Shown here: piece by piece, positions 7,812 to 16,694 of the stretch
How the letters are laid out: every line of letters begins with the position of its first letter
Numbering within the stretch: position 1 is the stretch's first letter
From: Paraburkholderia bannensis
GTDB taxonomy: Bacteria; Pseudomonadota; Gammaproteobacteria; Burkholderiales; Burkholderiaceae
DNA length: 64,000 nt
Reading direction: 5' to 3'
NCBI RefSeq assembly: GCF_014200455.1
Contig: NZ_JACHBW010000009.1
Span: 248,001-312,000, forward strand
Notes under the pieces: model-generated
Told to the model about the DNA's origin: nothing
Databases searched by the model: none
The model's input: the letters and a program-made list of their open reading frames with translations, nothing else
Made by a program: the position numbers and the translations under genes

Positions 7812-9344
7812 CTAGAACGTGAACGACACCCCCCCGAAGAGGGAATAGCGCACCAGACTGCCGAATTCGCTGCGGCTCGGGCCGAATGTCACCGATGGCA
7901 CGAAATAGATCAGCCAGTTTTGTCCCACTTCGTACTCGAGGTCGGAAAGCAATTGCGTCGAATGATCGTTGAGATCCTGAATCAGGCGCACGGTGAGGCT
8001 GACGTTGCGCACGAGTTTGGTATCGACGTACTGAAGCAGCAGATAGTCGCGGCGCGGATACGGATTGGTCGGATCGAGTACAAGCGGCGAAACGCACTGT
8101 GCGATGTCGCTTTGCGTGCAGCCCGCATTGTGGTGGAAATATTCGCCCGTGATCATGGCGCCGTTGAGGAGGGTGTAAGTCGCGCCAGCCAGCAGATCGA
8201 AGTCGGGATGCGGGAGCGCCGGATTGGTGGAGAGCGCGGCGCTGCCTTCGCTGTAGAGCAGCAGCGCGTCGGAGAGATTCCAGCCGCCGAAATACCCGAT
8301 ACGCCAGGGCGTCGTATCGCGTTTGGAGACGATCAGCGAGGCGTAGGCTTTCTCGCCCGTGTAGTCGAACTTGCCCGCGTAGGCTTTGTGGAATGGACCG
8401 CTTGCATCGCCGCTATCGTTGAGGCGGCCTGCGCCGGTGTTCGCGATGAACGAGCCGGTGAACGAGGCGTTCGGAATGACTACGACGCGCCCGTAGTCCA
8501 ACCCGGGCTGCTCGATCGCCGGATTGTTCTTGCCGTTATTCTGATTGAACGGATTCGATGGTGAGAGCAGTTGCGAGGGGCCCCATTGCAGATTTTCCCG
8601 GCCGTAGCTCACCAGCAACTGATCAGTCACGCGATAACGCGCAATCCATTCGTTGATATAGGCGGTGGCGGTCGTGAGGTCCGTTCCGCCCTGGACGCCA
8701 TTCTGCACACGGCTCCAGTCCGCTTCGAAGCGCGGCTTGATGCCGAGTTCAAGCTGGCGAAAGTTCAGATTGAAGTCCGGGCGTAAGGTCAATTGCGTTT
8801 CGTAGCGATGTAGCGCGAGCGCGTTGTTGGGGTTCAGCGTCGAATTCACCGGGTCCTGCAGAATGCCGTAGCCCAGCACGTTGATGCGGGAATAGAAGCC
8901 CGAGATCAGCTCCTGGGCGAGTGGCGAGCTGAGCGCCGGCTCGTCGAGCGCGTTTGGCGAGGCGCCTGGCGGGTTGGCGGCGCCTGCCGATACTGGGGAA
9001 GCTGGCGCGGCGCCCTCGCCGGTGCTGGCCGCGTCGGCGGCGGCCACGGAATCGGGCAGCGCAGAAACGGTGAGCGCAATCGGCTCGCCGTCGATCGGCG
9101 GCGCCTCGCTGTGCGCATCGGCGGGTTCCGGTGGCTGCGCCGATGCGTGCGCGGCGCTGTCGTCGTCGGGGTTGTCGCTGTCGTAGCGGGACTCGCGCAT
9201 CGGTGCAGGCGGTGTCGAGGTTCGCGGCAGCGCGGTGGCGGCCGAGGGGGCTTGCGGCTCGACGGCATCTGCCTGCGCCACGCCGGGCGCAGCGAGACTC
9301 ACGCCAAGCGCGAGTCCCGAAGCAAAAAAGAACGGTACATTCAT
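7812..9344 (-). CDS. Outer-membrane beta-barrel protein of the adhesin island
   Basis: A 510-residue exported protein. The signal peptide ends near AAPGVAQADA. A long Ala/Pro/Ser/Asp-rich linker (about 25-155) is followed by a barrel of alternating amphipathic strands ending in GGVSFTF, with a terminal Phe as required for Bam insertion. Strands and loops such as QLLVSYGRENLQWGPSQLLS and an invariant-looking NPFNQNNGKNNP segment resemble porin-like or capsule-assembly (Wzi-like) barrels, but I cannot assign a family firmly. The start codon has the GGGAGACC site shared with the autotransporter and regulator genes. It follows the autotransporter by 53 bp, so it is probably co-transcribed and may assist secretion, anchoring or uptake at the same surface. 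Confidence 0.75.
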   Translation of the reverse strand: MNVPFFFASGLALGVSLAAPGVAQADAVEPQAPSAATALPRTSTPPAPMRESRYDSDNPDDDSAAHASAQPPEPADAHSEAPPIDGEPIALTVSALPDSVAAADAASTGEGAAPASPVSAGAANPPGASPNALDEPALSSPLAQELISGFYSRINVLGYGILQDPVNSTLNPNNALALHRYETQLTLRPDFNLNFRQLELGIKPRFEADWSRVQNGVQGGTDLTTATAYINEWIARYRVTDQLLVSYGRENLQWGPSQLLSPSNPFNQNNGKNNPAIEQPGLDYGRVVVIPNASFTGSFIANTGAGRLNDSGDASGPFHKAYAGKFDYTGEKAYASLIVSKRDTTPWRIGYFGGWNLSDALLLYSEGSAALSTNPALPHPDFDLLAGATYTLLNGAMITGEYFHHNAGCTQSDIAQCVSPLVLDPTNPYPRRDYLLLQYVDTKLVRNVSLTVRLIQDLNDHSTQLLSDLEYEVGQNWLIYFVPSVTFGPSRSEFGSLVRYSLFGGVSFTF

Positions 9345-9397
9345 TACGGTCTCCCAGGCATCTTCAAGCGATCGTCAGAACCCGATCGAACTGCGCT

Positions 9398-12300
9398 TCA
9401 GAACCGGTAGTCCACCTTGATGCTGCCGGCCTTGATCGACGCGTTCGAGGTGTGGAGCAGGGTGTCGAAAGCGGCAGAAACCCACCACGAGCGGGTCACC
9501 CGCATATTCAGCGAGACGCCGGCGGTGACGAGGTTGCGCGGCAGCGGCACGCCGCTTGCCGTAAACAACGTGCCGTCCTGCGCGCTGACCGATACGGCGC
9601 GATTGGTCGTGCCCACTTCGCGCGCGTAGCCCACATACGCTTCCAGATGCGAGGGCATCGACTCGCTGCCGAATGCGTAGCGCAGCGCCAGTTGCGCGTA
9701 GGGTTGAACGCTCTGGATGTTGTCGGTGCCGACAATGAGGTTCTGTGCGCCGGCTCCCGATTCGCTGAACGCATCGCCGTGGAAATAGGCGAATCGCAAT
9801 CCGGCGCGCGGAATCAGCACGAAGCCGCCGAGCGAGGGCAGCGGCATGCTCGCCTGCCCGGCGGCGGTAACTTCAAGGCCGTTATGGCTGCCGGTTGCCG
9901 TGCCCGTTGCGGTATCGAATGGCCGCTTCTGGTCGATGAAGTCGTAGCCCAGGCCTACTGTCGCGGCCAGATTGACAGGGCCGGTCCACATGCCGCCGTA
10001 AGCCGACCAGCGCAGGCTGTCAGCCGTGCCGGTGTCGGGGGTCTGCGCTTCGCTCACGTCGACATGGCTGTAAGCCAGCGTGCCGCCCACGTCGTAGCGC
10101 CCGATACGATGATCGTAGCCAGCGATGAAACCATACTGGCGCGCGGAATAACCGGAAATGCCGCCGTTGTTGTCGGTGCGCGCGTAATCGCCGATGGCCT
10201 TGATCCACACGTGATCGTCGCCGGCGATGCAGTCGCTTGCGTTGCTGGTGCGACACAGCCGGCTGACACGATCGAGTATCGCGGCGTTGGTCTCCTGCGC
10301 GACCTGCGAGATCGCCGAGCCCATCGCGGTATAGATGCTCGTGTCGATCGGTGTGAGGATGAGATCGACCTCGTTGGCCTTATAGGCGACGCTGGGCACC
10401 ACATAGGCCAGATTGGCGCCGCTCTCGACAATGGCGGCCGGCTCGCCCGCAAAGACCCCCGTGATCGACGCCGCCTTAACCAGCGTCACGGTGCCGGGTC
10501 CATAGGCGCTCGACGCGGCGCTGCTGCCCGCGTCATAGACGATCGCGAGCGTGCCTGCGAGGGTGGCGTTGCCCATCACGTCGAGCTGTGACGCCGAGGT
10601 CGGACTGATCTCCACTTGCAAGGCGGCGCTGGAAGACTGTTGATAGTTGCCGGCGATAGTCGTTGTGCCGATCGAACCGCCGGGGCTGACGACCCCGTCG
10701 TTGAGCACGTTGCCGCCGATCGTGCCGTGCCCGCGCAATGTGCCTGCTGCGCCTACCACGACATTGCCGCCCAGCGTCGCCGAACCATGAGCGCTGTCGC
10801 CCACTTCGAGCGTGCCCGCGAGCACCTGCGTCGTGCCGCTATAGGCCGAACTCGCGCCGTTCAGGACCACGGTGCCGCTGTGGGCGTCCACGAGCGTGCC
10901 GCTGCCCGTGAATGCGCCGTCGTAGGTGTAGGCGCCTGCGAGATTGAACACCAGCGTCCCGTTGTTATGCGTGTCGCCGGCCAGCGTGCCCGCTGTGCCG
11001 CCCTGGCCGATCATGAGGGTGCCGCCGCTGTTGACCGTTGCGCTCACAACGGTTCCCAAGATGTTCTGCGTGCCGCCGCCATTCACCACCGAGCTGCTGG
11101 TGACCCCGCCGCCCATCACGATCTGCGAGCCGCCGTCGTTGATGACCGTACCGTTCGTGAGCGCGCCGCTGTTGACGGCCTGGACGCCACCGGTATTGAC
11201 GGTCGTAACGTTTGCGAGAGCACCGGCGTTGACGCTTTGCGTGCCGCCATTGAGCGTCGTGTCGGTGACCACCGAGCCGTTGGTCAGATACTGGACGCCG
11301 CCAGAATTGACCGTGGTGCCGATGGCCGTGCCGCCGCTGGCGACGTTCTGCGCACCGCCCCGATTGATCGCCGCGGCGCTGGCGCTTCCTGCCGACGCGA
11401 CGTATTGCAGGCCGCCGCTGTCGACGCTCGTGCTGGTCGCCACGCCGCCACTCGCCACATACTGCGTGCCGCCCGATAGTAGCGTGCTGGATGCGAGACC
11501 ACCGGCCACGTATTCGCTGCCGCCGCTATTGACCGTCGTAAAGAGCGCGGTCCCGGCGCTTGCGACGTATTGCACCCCTTGCGCGAGCACGCTGGTGCTG
11601 GTGGCGACGCCACCGCTGGCGATGGTTTGCATGCCGCCGCCTTCGATGCTATTGCTGGTTGCCGCTCCACCGACCACATACTGATTGCCGCCGCTCGACA
11701 CCACGGTGTCGAACGCGCTGCCCGCATTCGCGACATATTGCACGCCGCCGCTGGCGATGTTGTTGGCCGTGGCGATGCCGCCGCTGGTCACCGTCTGCGT
11801 CCCGCCGGTGTCGATCGTATTGCTGCTCGCGACGCCCCCGACGACGTATTGTTCGCCGCCGTCGCCAACCCACGTCAGCACGGCGCTGCCCGAGGCCGCC
11901 ACGTACTGCGCACCTTGCGCGAGCACGCTATTGCTGGTGGCGACGCCGCCGCTGGCGATGGTTTGCGTGCCACCGCCTTCGATGCTATTGCTGGTTGCCG
12001 ATCCACCGACCACAAACTGATTGCCGCCGCTCGACACCACGGTGTCGAACGCGCTGCCCGCGTTCGCGACATATTGCACGCCGCCGCTGGCGATGTTGTT
12101 GGCCGTGGCGATGCCGCCGCCGGTCACCGTCTGCGTCCCGCCGGTGTCGATCGTATTGCTGCTCGCGACGCCCCCGACGACGTATTGTTCGCCGCCGTCG
12201 CCAACCCACGTCAGCACGGCGCTGCCCGAGGCCGCCACGTACTGCGCACCTTGCGCGAGCACGCTATTGCTGGTGGCGACGCCGCCGCTGGCGATGGTTT

Positions 12301-13702
12301 GCGTGCCACCGCCTTCGATGCTATTGCTGGTTGCCGATCCACCGACCACATACTGATTGCCGCCGCTCGACACCACGGTGTTGAACGCGCTGCCCGCATT
12401 CGCGACGTATTGCACGCCGCCGCTGGCGATGCTGTTGGCCGTGGCGATGCCACCGCTGGCAATGGTTTGCGTGCCCCCATCGATGAGATTGCCGAGCGCG
12501 GCGCCACCGGCAACATACTGATTGCCACCGCTGGACACCACCGTCGCCACCGCGCTGCCCGCGTCGGCTACATACTGCGCGCCGCCGTCGTTGATGCTAT
12601 TGCTGGTGGCCACGCCGCCGCTCGCGATGATCTGCGTGCCGCTGCTGTTGACCTCGGTGTTGATCGCGTTGCCGCCAAATACATGCTGGGTGCCGGCGTA
12701 ATCGACTACCGTACTGGTCGCGGTGCCGCCCGAGCCGACGGTCTGGACGCTGCGATCGAGCGTGGTGTCGACCGCGTTGCCGCCGTAGCCGATATCCTGC
12801 GCGCTGAGTTTGAGCGTGTTGCTGGTGGCGGTGCTGTCGTAGCCAATGAATTGATAGCTTCCCGTGAGCGAATTGCTGGTGGCGGAGCCGCCCAGTTCGA
12901 GCGCCTGCACGCTGCCCACGAGAACATTGTCAGTCGTGGATCCGCCATTGCCCACCACCTGCACGCTGCCTGCAAGCGAATTGCTGCTGGCGGTGCTGCC
13001 GGGGCCGTTGACGATCTGTATGCCGCCGAGCACTGCGTTATCGAGCGTCGTACCGCCGTTATTGACGAGTTGCACGCCCGCGATGATGGTGTTGCTGCTC
13101 GCCGTGCCGCCGCTATCGACGAACTGCAGGGCGGCGTCGAGCGTCGCGCTCTGCACCGAGCCGCCGGAACTCACCACGATGGTCACGCCATCGGGCGCGG
13201 ACGGGATCGCCGAGATGCTGAACGGTCCATTCCCCGCAATGGCCGCGAGTGCATACCCGGCGATCTGCGCCGCCACCGGTACGGCGCCCAGGCCATTGAC
13301 AAGCGTATCGGTGGCGCTGCCGCCATCGGCGATGTACTGAAGGCCCGTGAGCACCGTCGCGCTGCTGGCGGTGCCGCTGTCGACGACGGCCTGCGTACCG
13401 CCGTCGTTGACGAACGTGCCGATCGCCGTTCCGCCCGCGACCTGCTGTGTGCCCGCGCTGTTGACTACGGTGGCGATGGCCGTTCCGCCGCTGTATACCC
13501 ACTGGGTCTGATCGGCGCTCGTTGGAACCACCACGCCTGATGTGGTTTGCCCGGCGCTGACGACATACTGCGCGCTGACGCCCGGCGACCAGCCGCTTGC
13601 CATGACGCTCGAAAGCAGCAGTGCTGTCAATCGGGACATGCGCTGCGTGCGCCGCCCGAACATGTGTACGCAGAATCTACGGCGATAAGTAATCGATTTC
13701 AT
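9398..13702 (-). CDS. AIDA-I-type autotransporter adhesin, heptosylated type
   Basis: A 1434-residue type V secretion protein. The ATG at 13702 is preferred over an upstream in-frame ATG (14050) because GGGAGACC precedes it and the product starts with a long cationic signal sequence ending in GVSAQ. The passenger (about 50-1050) is built of roughly 19-residue strand-loop-strand repeats of the form GG-x-ATSN-x-I-x-x-GG-x-Q-x-VASG, the substrate of autotransporter heptosyltransferases. A PL-type autochaperone region follows (FTGSGTLVDAHSGTVVLNGA, HGTIGGNVLNDG). A C-terminal 12-strand beta domain of about 270 residues ends in VDYRF. The gene for a matching glycosyltransferase lies directly upstream. 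It probably mediates adhesion or autoaggregation. Confidence 0.95.
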   Translation of the reverse strand: MKSITYRRRFCVHMFGRRTQRMSRLTALLLSSVMASGWSPGVSAQYVVSAGQTTSGVVVPTSADQTQWVYSGGTAIATVVNSAGTQQVAGGTAIGTFVNDGGTQAVVDSGTASSATVLTGLQYIADGGSATDTLVNGLGAVPVAAQIAGYALAAIAGNGPFSISAIPSAPDGVTIVVSSGGSVQSATLDAALQFVDSGGTASSNTIIAGVQLVNNGGTTLDNAVLGGIQIVNGPGSTASSNSLAGSVQVVGNGGSTTDNVLVGSVQALELGGSATSNSLTGSYQFIGYDSTATSNTLKLSAQDIGYGGNAVDTTLDRSVQTVGSGGTATSTVVDYAGTQHVFGGNAINTEVNSSGTQIIASGGVATSNSINDGGAQYVADAGSAVATVVSSGGNQYVAGGAALGNLIDGGTQTIASGGIATANSIASGGVQYVANAGSAFNTVVSSGGNQYVVGGSATSNSIEGGGTQTIASGGVATSNSVLAQGAQYVAASGSAVLTWVGDGGEQYVVGGVASSNTIDTGGTQTVTGGGIATANNIASGGVQYVANAGSAFDTVVSSGGNQFVVGGSATSNSIEGGGTQTIASGGVATSNSVLAQGAQYVAASGSAVLTWVGDGGEQYVVGGVASSNTIDTGGTQTVTSGGIATANNIASGGVQYVANAGSAFDTVVSSGGNQYVVGGAATSNSIEGGGMQTIASGGVATSTSVLAQGVQYVASAGTALFTTVNSGGSEYVAGGLASSTLLSGGTQYVASGGVATSTSVDSGGLQYVASAGSASAAAINRGGAQNVASGGTAIGTTVNSGGVQYLTNGSVVTDTTLNGGTQSVNAGALANVTTVNTGGVQAVNSGALTNGTVINDGGSQIVMGGGVTSSSVVNGGGTQNILGTVVSATVNSGGTLMIGQGGTAGTLAGDTHNNGTLVFNLAGAYTYDGAFTGSGTLVDAHSGTVVLNGASSAYSGTTQVLAGTLEVGDSAHGSATLGGNVVVGAAGTLRGHGTIGGNVLNDGVVSPGGSIGTTTIAGNYQQSSSAALQVEISPTSASQLDVMGNATLAGTLAIVYDAGSSAASSAYGPGTVTLVKAASITGVFAGEPAAIVESGANLAYVVPSVAYKANEVDLILTPIDTSIYTAMGSAISQVAQETNAAILDRVSRLCRTSNASDCIAGDDHVWIKAIGDYARTDNNGGISGYSARQYGFIAGYDHRIGRYDVGGTLAYSHVDVSEAQTPDTGTADSLRWSAYGGMWTGPVNLAATVGLGYDFIDQKRPFDTATGTATGSHNGLEVTAAGQASMPLPSLGGFVLIPRAGLRFAYFHGDAFSESGAGAQNLIVGTDNIQSVQPYAQLALRYAFGSESMPSHLEAYVGYAREVGTTNRAVSVSAQDGTLFTASGVPLPRNLVTAGVSLNMRVTRSWWVSAAFDTLLHTSNASIKAGSIKVDYRF
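11585..12455 (-). repeat. 336-bp tandem repeats (about 2.6 copies) within the autotransporter
   Basis: The block starting GAGCACGCT (plus strand) recurs at 11585, 11921 and 12257, exactly 336 bp apart. Copies one and two are full length and differ at only a few bases; the third is cut off near 12455. Each unit encodes 112 residues, about six strand-loop-strand repeats, so copy gain or loss keeps the frame. Near-identity at DNA level shows recent duplication and predicts length variation between strains. Confidence 0.9.
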
Positions 13703-13908
13703 GATGGTCTCCCTGCGTGATCCCGCACGGACGGGTTTTAAAACAGAGTGATGTCGCCGGGTCTTTAATTCGCCTTCTGCCGCGGCCCAGCGGCGCTTTT
13801 TGAAACACTTTCCAAAATTGTTTTTTCTTATTGATTTGCATAACGAAATAATTGATCGATAGTAGTTGTGATAGAACGAAGTACAGCGAAGGCGTTCGGG
13901 ATGGACGT
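13703..13908 (-). promoter_or_regulatory. Leader region between heptosyltransferase and autotransporter genes
   Basis: A 206-bp gap, AT-rich at 13800-13865, precedes the autotransporter. It contains the GGGAGACC ribosome site (complement 13706-13713) and is the longest gap inside the island's minus-strand gene row. A separate promoter for the autotransporter is plausible here, but no clear -10/-35 pair was identified. Confidence 0.35.
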
Positions 13909-15219
13909 CTAATCTTTCTCGTCGGCAGCCGGCGAGGTTTGAAGTAGCGCCGTGAAGACCGGCAGACGCTGGATCGCCTGTTTTACTTGCGCGGCGGTGA
14001 TGAGCCGGGTGCATTCGAATTGGCGCGGCGTGCCGGCGTGCCGTGGACACCAGAGGAAATCGGTGTGGTCGAAGCGCACGCGCGGGTCATTCCAGCAACT
14101 GTTGCACGCGTGGTAATTGATCACGCGCGCGGGCGTCGAGAACTCGTTGCTGGCGCTGGAAAAACCGCTGATGAGCACGACCGGCGTACCCGCCGCCCAG
14201 GCGAGCCATGACAATCCGCTCGACAGACCCACGAAGAAGTCCGCATGCCGCAGCCAGCGCGCGCGTTCCGTCAGCGGCTGTTCGCCGGTTTCGTCCTCGG
14301 CCCCATGCGGGATGTGATTCCACACGATGCCGTGCCCGTGGACCGCTTTCTGGTCGATGCAGACCACGCGATAGCCGTGCGCCTTCAGGAATGCGATGAT
14401 CTCGCGCCAGCCTTCCGGATTGTTCCAGTACTTGCACTGCGTCGTGCTTTGCGTCGCGATGCAGACATAGCGCTCGTCAACAGGACGTCGTTCATCGTCG
14501 AGCGCCAACAGCGGAGGCGTTTCCGCGGGATCGACGCCCAGAATGAACGCGGCCGTGCGGTGCAGGCCGGTGTGGCGGAAGTCGCAGGGCTGCCAGTCGC
14601 CGGCTGGATCGTCGAAAAACAGGCCGATATTGTAGGTTGCGTAATAGCGCCCGGGCCGTACTGCATCCGGTTCGATGAATTCGATCTCGGGATAGGCGTT
14701 CTCGAAGAGCGGAATCAATTTCGCCGACATCGCGCAAGTCAGACGGCAATGGTGCTGCCGTTGAAACTTCACCGCATACGGAAACCAGCCGACGATATCG
14801 CCGAGCGTGCCCACCGGGAACTGGATCAGCACGGGCTGACCCGCAGCGTCGTAGCGGTGGCTCACAACCGGGCGCATGCCCGCATGCGCGCGATCGTGGA
14901 TCTCGATGCCAAAGCGTACGTAGTACTTCTTTGCGCTCGTGACCGCGCCAGCGCCGATGTGGGTTTCATAGAGCACGTTGCCGGTATCGAGATCCGTCAG
15001 CTTCACGTGCCAGTCCCCGGCGGGCAACGTGATCCGGCAACCCAGGTTGAAATCGAAGCAGATGCCGCTTGCGGTTCGCTGCGTAGAATGCGCGGCAGGC
15101 GGCGCAAAGGGCGCCTTGGCCAAAGGCATTGGGGCCTTGACGGGCAGCCCGGGCTTTGGCGCTTCGTGGCTTGACAAAGCATTCTGCTCAAGCGTTTCAA
15201 TTTGATCAGGAGTCTTCAT
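13909..15219 (-). CDS. Autotransporter heptosyltransferase (BAHT/TibC/Aah family)
   Basis: A 436-residue cytoplasmic glycosyltransferase expected to move heptose from ADP-heptose onto serines of the neighbouring autotransporter before export. Residues 1-50 are a Pro/Ala-rich tail. An N-terminal beta-rich part (about 50-125) and a GT-B-like body follow. Near the C-terminus four cysteines, C372, C375, C391 and C403, occur as C-x2-C-x15-C-x11-C; in TibC a similar cysteine set binds iron and organises the dodecamer. TQCKYWNNPEGW (260-271) and HADFFVGLSSGLSWLAWA (325-342) match the nucleotide-sugar region. The ATG has an AGGA site. It lies 206 bp upstream of its probable substrate gene. Confidence 0.93.
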   Translation of the reverse strand: MKTPDQIETLEQNALSSHEAPKPGLPVKAPMPLAKAPFAPPAAHSTQRTASGICFDFNLGCRITLPAGDWHVKLTDLDTGNVLYETHIGAGAVTSAKKYYVRFGIEIHDRAHAGMRPVVSHRYDAAGQPVLIQFPVGTLGDIVGWFPYAVKFQRQHHCRLTCAMSAKLIPLFENAYPEIEFIEPDAVRPGRYYATYNIGLFFDDPAGDWQPCDFRHTGLHRTAAFILGVDPAETPPLLALDDERRPVDERYVCIATQSTTQCKYWNNPEGWREIIAFLKAHGYRVVCIDQKAVHGHGIVWNHIPHGAEDETGEQPLTERARWLRHADFFVGLSSGLSWLAWAAGTPVVLISGFSSASNEFSTPARVINYHACNSCWNDPRVRFDHTDFLWCPRHAGTPRQFECTRLITAAQVKQAIQRLPVFTALLQTSPAADEKD

Positions 15220-15282
15220 TATTTTTCCTGTTCTGACTGAGATTTTTCCAGCGTGTTCTTCGCCGGGTTGCCAAGCTGGATG

Positions 15283-16272
15283 TCAAACGCCGCTATTGAG
15301 CGCTTCGGTCGAGGTGCTGACGATGGGCCGTTCGCGCGCCAGCGAGCGATATTCCAGCGGCGAAACAGAGAGGTATTTCAGAAAGTAGCGGCGCAGGTGA
15401 TCGCCGTTGAAGAGGCCGCAGCGCCGCGCGATCTTGTCGACCGGCAGATCGGTCTGGACCAGCAGCAGTTGCGCGTTTTCCAGCCGCACCCGTGCGAGAT
15501 ATTCGCGCGGTGTCTGGCCGACCTCGGCCTTGAAGCGCCGCAGAAAATTACGTTCGCTCATGGATGCGCGCCGGGCCAGTTCGGAAATCGACACCGAGCC
15601 GGCGTGATTGCTCTTGATCCACAGCAGCGAGGCCTCGATGCGCTCGCTCAGTGCGAGCGCGCCACGCAGGTTCGGCACCCTGCCGCCGCTGCGTGTCGAT
15701 GGCAGCTTTGCACGCAGCATCTCGCTGCGGATCCGCACCAGTGTGCCGAAGTCGCGTTCGGCCATCGCCAGCACGCGTTCAATTGCCGATGTCACGCGCG
15801 TGTTTCGTGCGCCGGCGCGGCTTGCCGGCGGCTCGGCGCCGGGTCGCACCTGGGCCAGCAGCGCATCGATCTCGCTAGAAATGGCGATGAGTTCGACTTC
15901 GGGCCCGGCGTGAAGCAGCCAGTCGACGACTTCGGGTTCATACGTCGTGTTGCCGCCGCCCACGAAAATGGCTTTAAACATACGCGGATCGTGTTCGCCA
16001 ATGTTCTCGGCGAGAAGCCGGATCGACGACGCACAGGCAACGTTGTCCTTTTCGGTCGAAAGCACGTGTACGTCGTAGCGGTGCGCGGCCTTGTCCGACC
16101 ACGAGAGCGCGTCATTGACCAGTTGCCAGGTTTCCGCAACCGAAGCCGCTTCGCTCAGCGGGCACGCCTCCAGAATGAGAATCGCGATGCGATTCCTTGT
16201 GCAGACGCCGGACACGATGTTCGCATCCGTCAGTGCGTGGTTCCCCGTTTTGGCGCAGTCTCTCAGGCTCAT
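15283..16272 (-). CDS. GlxA-like AraC-family regulator of the adhesin island
   Basis: A 329-residue regulator with the same plan as the one at 6629. A DJ-1/PfpI-like N-terminal domain (NRIAILILEACPLSEAASVA, then KAIFVGGGNTTYEP) is followed by an AraC helix-turn-helix pair with MSERNFLRRFKAEVGQTPRE and LPVDKIARRCGLFNGDHL. No catalytic cysteine is seen after IAISSEIDALL. GGGAGACC followed by three bases gives the ribosome site. Its stop is 63 bp from the heptosyltransferase start, so it is probably the first gene of the adhesin transcript and controls it. The ligand is unknown. Confidence 0.87.
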   Translation of the reverse strand: MSLRDCAKTGNHALTDANIVSGVCTRNRIAILILEACPLSEAASVAETWQLVNDALSWSDKAAHRYDVHVLSTEKDNVACASSIRLLAENIGEHDPRMFKAIFVGGGNTTYEPEVVDWLLHAGPEVELIAISSEIDALLAQVRPGAEPPASRAGARNTRVTSAIERVLAMAERDFGTLVRIRSEMLRAKLPSTRSGGRVPNLRGALALSERIEASLLWIKSNHAGSVSISELARRASMSERNFLRRFKAEVGQTPREYLARVRLENAQLLLVQTDLPVDKIARRCGLFNGDHLRRYFLKYLSVSPLEYRSLARERPIVSTSTEALNSGV

Positions 16273-16694
16273 CGCGGTCTCCCGTTCAGGCTTGCGAATC
16301 TAGTTATCCGCTGCGTTGCATCATACTTGTCACGTTTTTGACAGGTTGCATTTCGTCGGAAAGGGAGGTTTTTTTGGCGGATTTTGGCATCGTGGCTTCC
16401 GGCGTCTGCCGCCGTTTTCACGCTTTTGGCAGCCTATGAAGCATTCCCGCTAAAAATGCTTCATTGATGAAACAAAATGGCGAAACGCCCCCGGCACGGG
16501 CATGTTCGCAGTGCTGGCTGTGCAACGCGGAAATCGTGTCTGAAACTTTAGGGAATATGGCGGATGCAACGGAATTTATCCAATAACATCAATTAAACCG
16601 GTTCGAAACAAACACGCATCGAATCGGACAACGGGTAATACACGGTGGCAAACGTAGTCGAGGATGACCATCAATTAATAAGGATGACTGAGCG
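16273..16694. other. 422-bp divergent intergenic region between adhesin island and PKS cluster
   Basis: No gene was seen. The stretch separates the minus-strand adhesin genes from the plus-strand polyketide genes, so it should carry promoters for both. The part after 16540 is AT-rich and contains several T/A tracts, but I could not fix a convincing -35/-10 pair. The right end has AAGGATGA before the GAF gene. Confidence 0.45.

Noticed and set aside
11585..12455. CRISPR-like array
   Set aside because: Units are contiguous 336-bp coding duplications with no spacers, inside an open reading frame.
11570..13540. A 656-codon plus-strand frame opposite the autotransporter
   Set aside because: It is antisense to the repeat passenger; the GC-rich repeats keep the opposite strand open, and it has no ribosome site or recognisable content.
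13703..14050. N-terminal extension of the autotransporter to the ATG at 14050
   Set aside because: It would put 116 non-signal residues before the signal sequence and overlap the heptosyltransferase gene; the ATG at 13702 has a ribosome site and a proper signal peptide.
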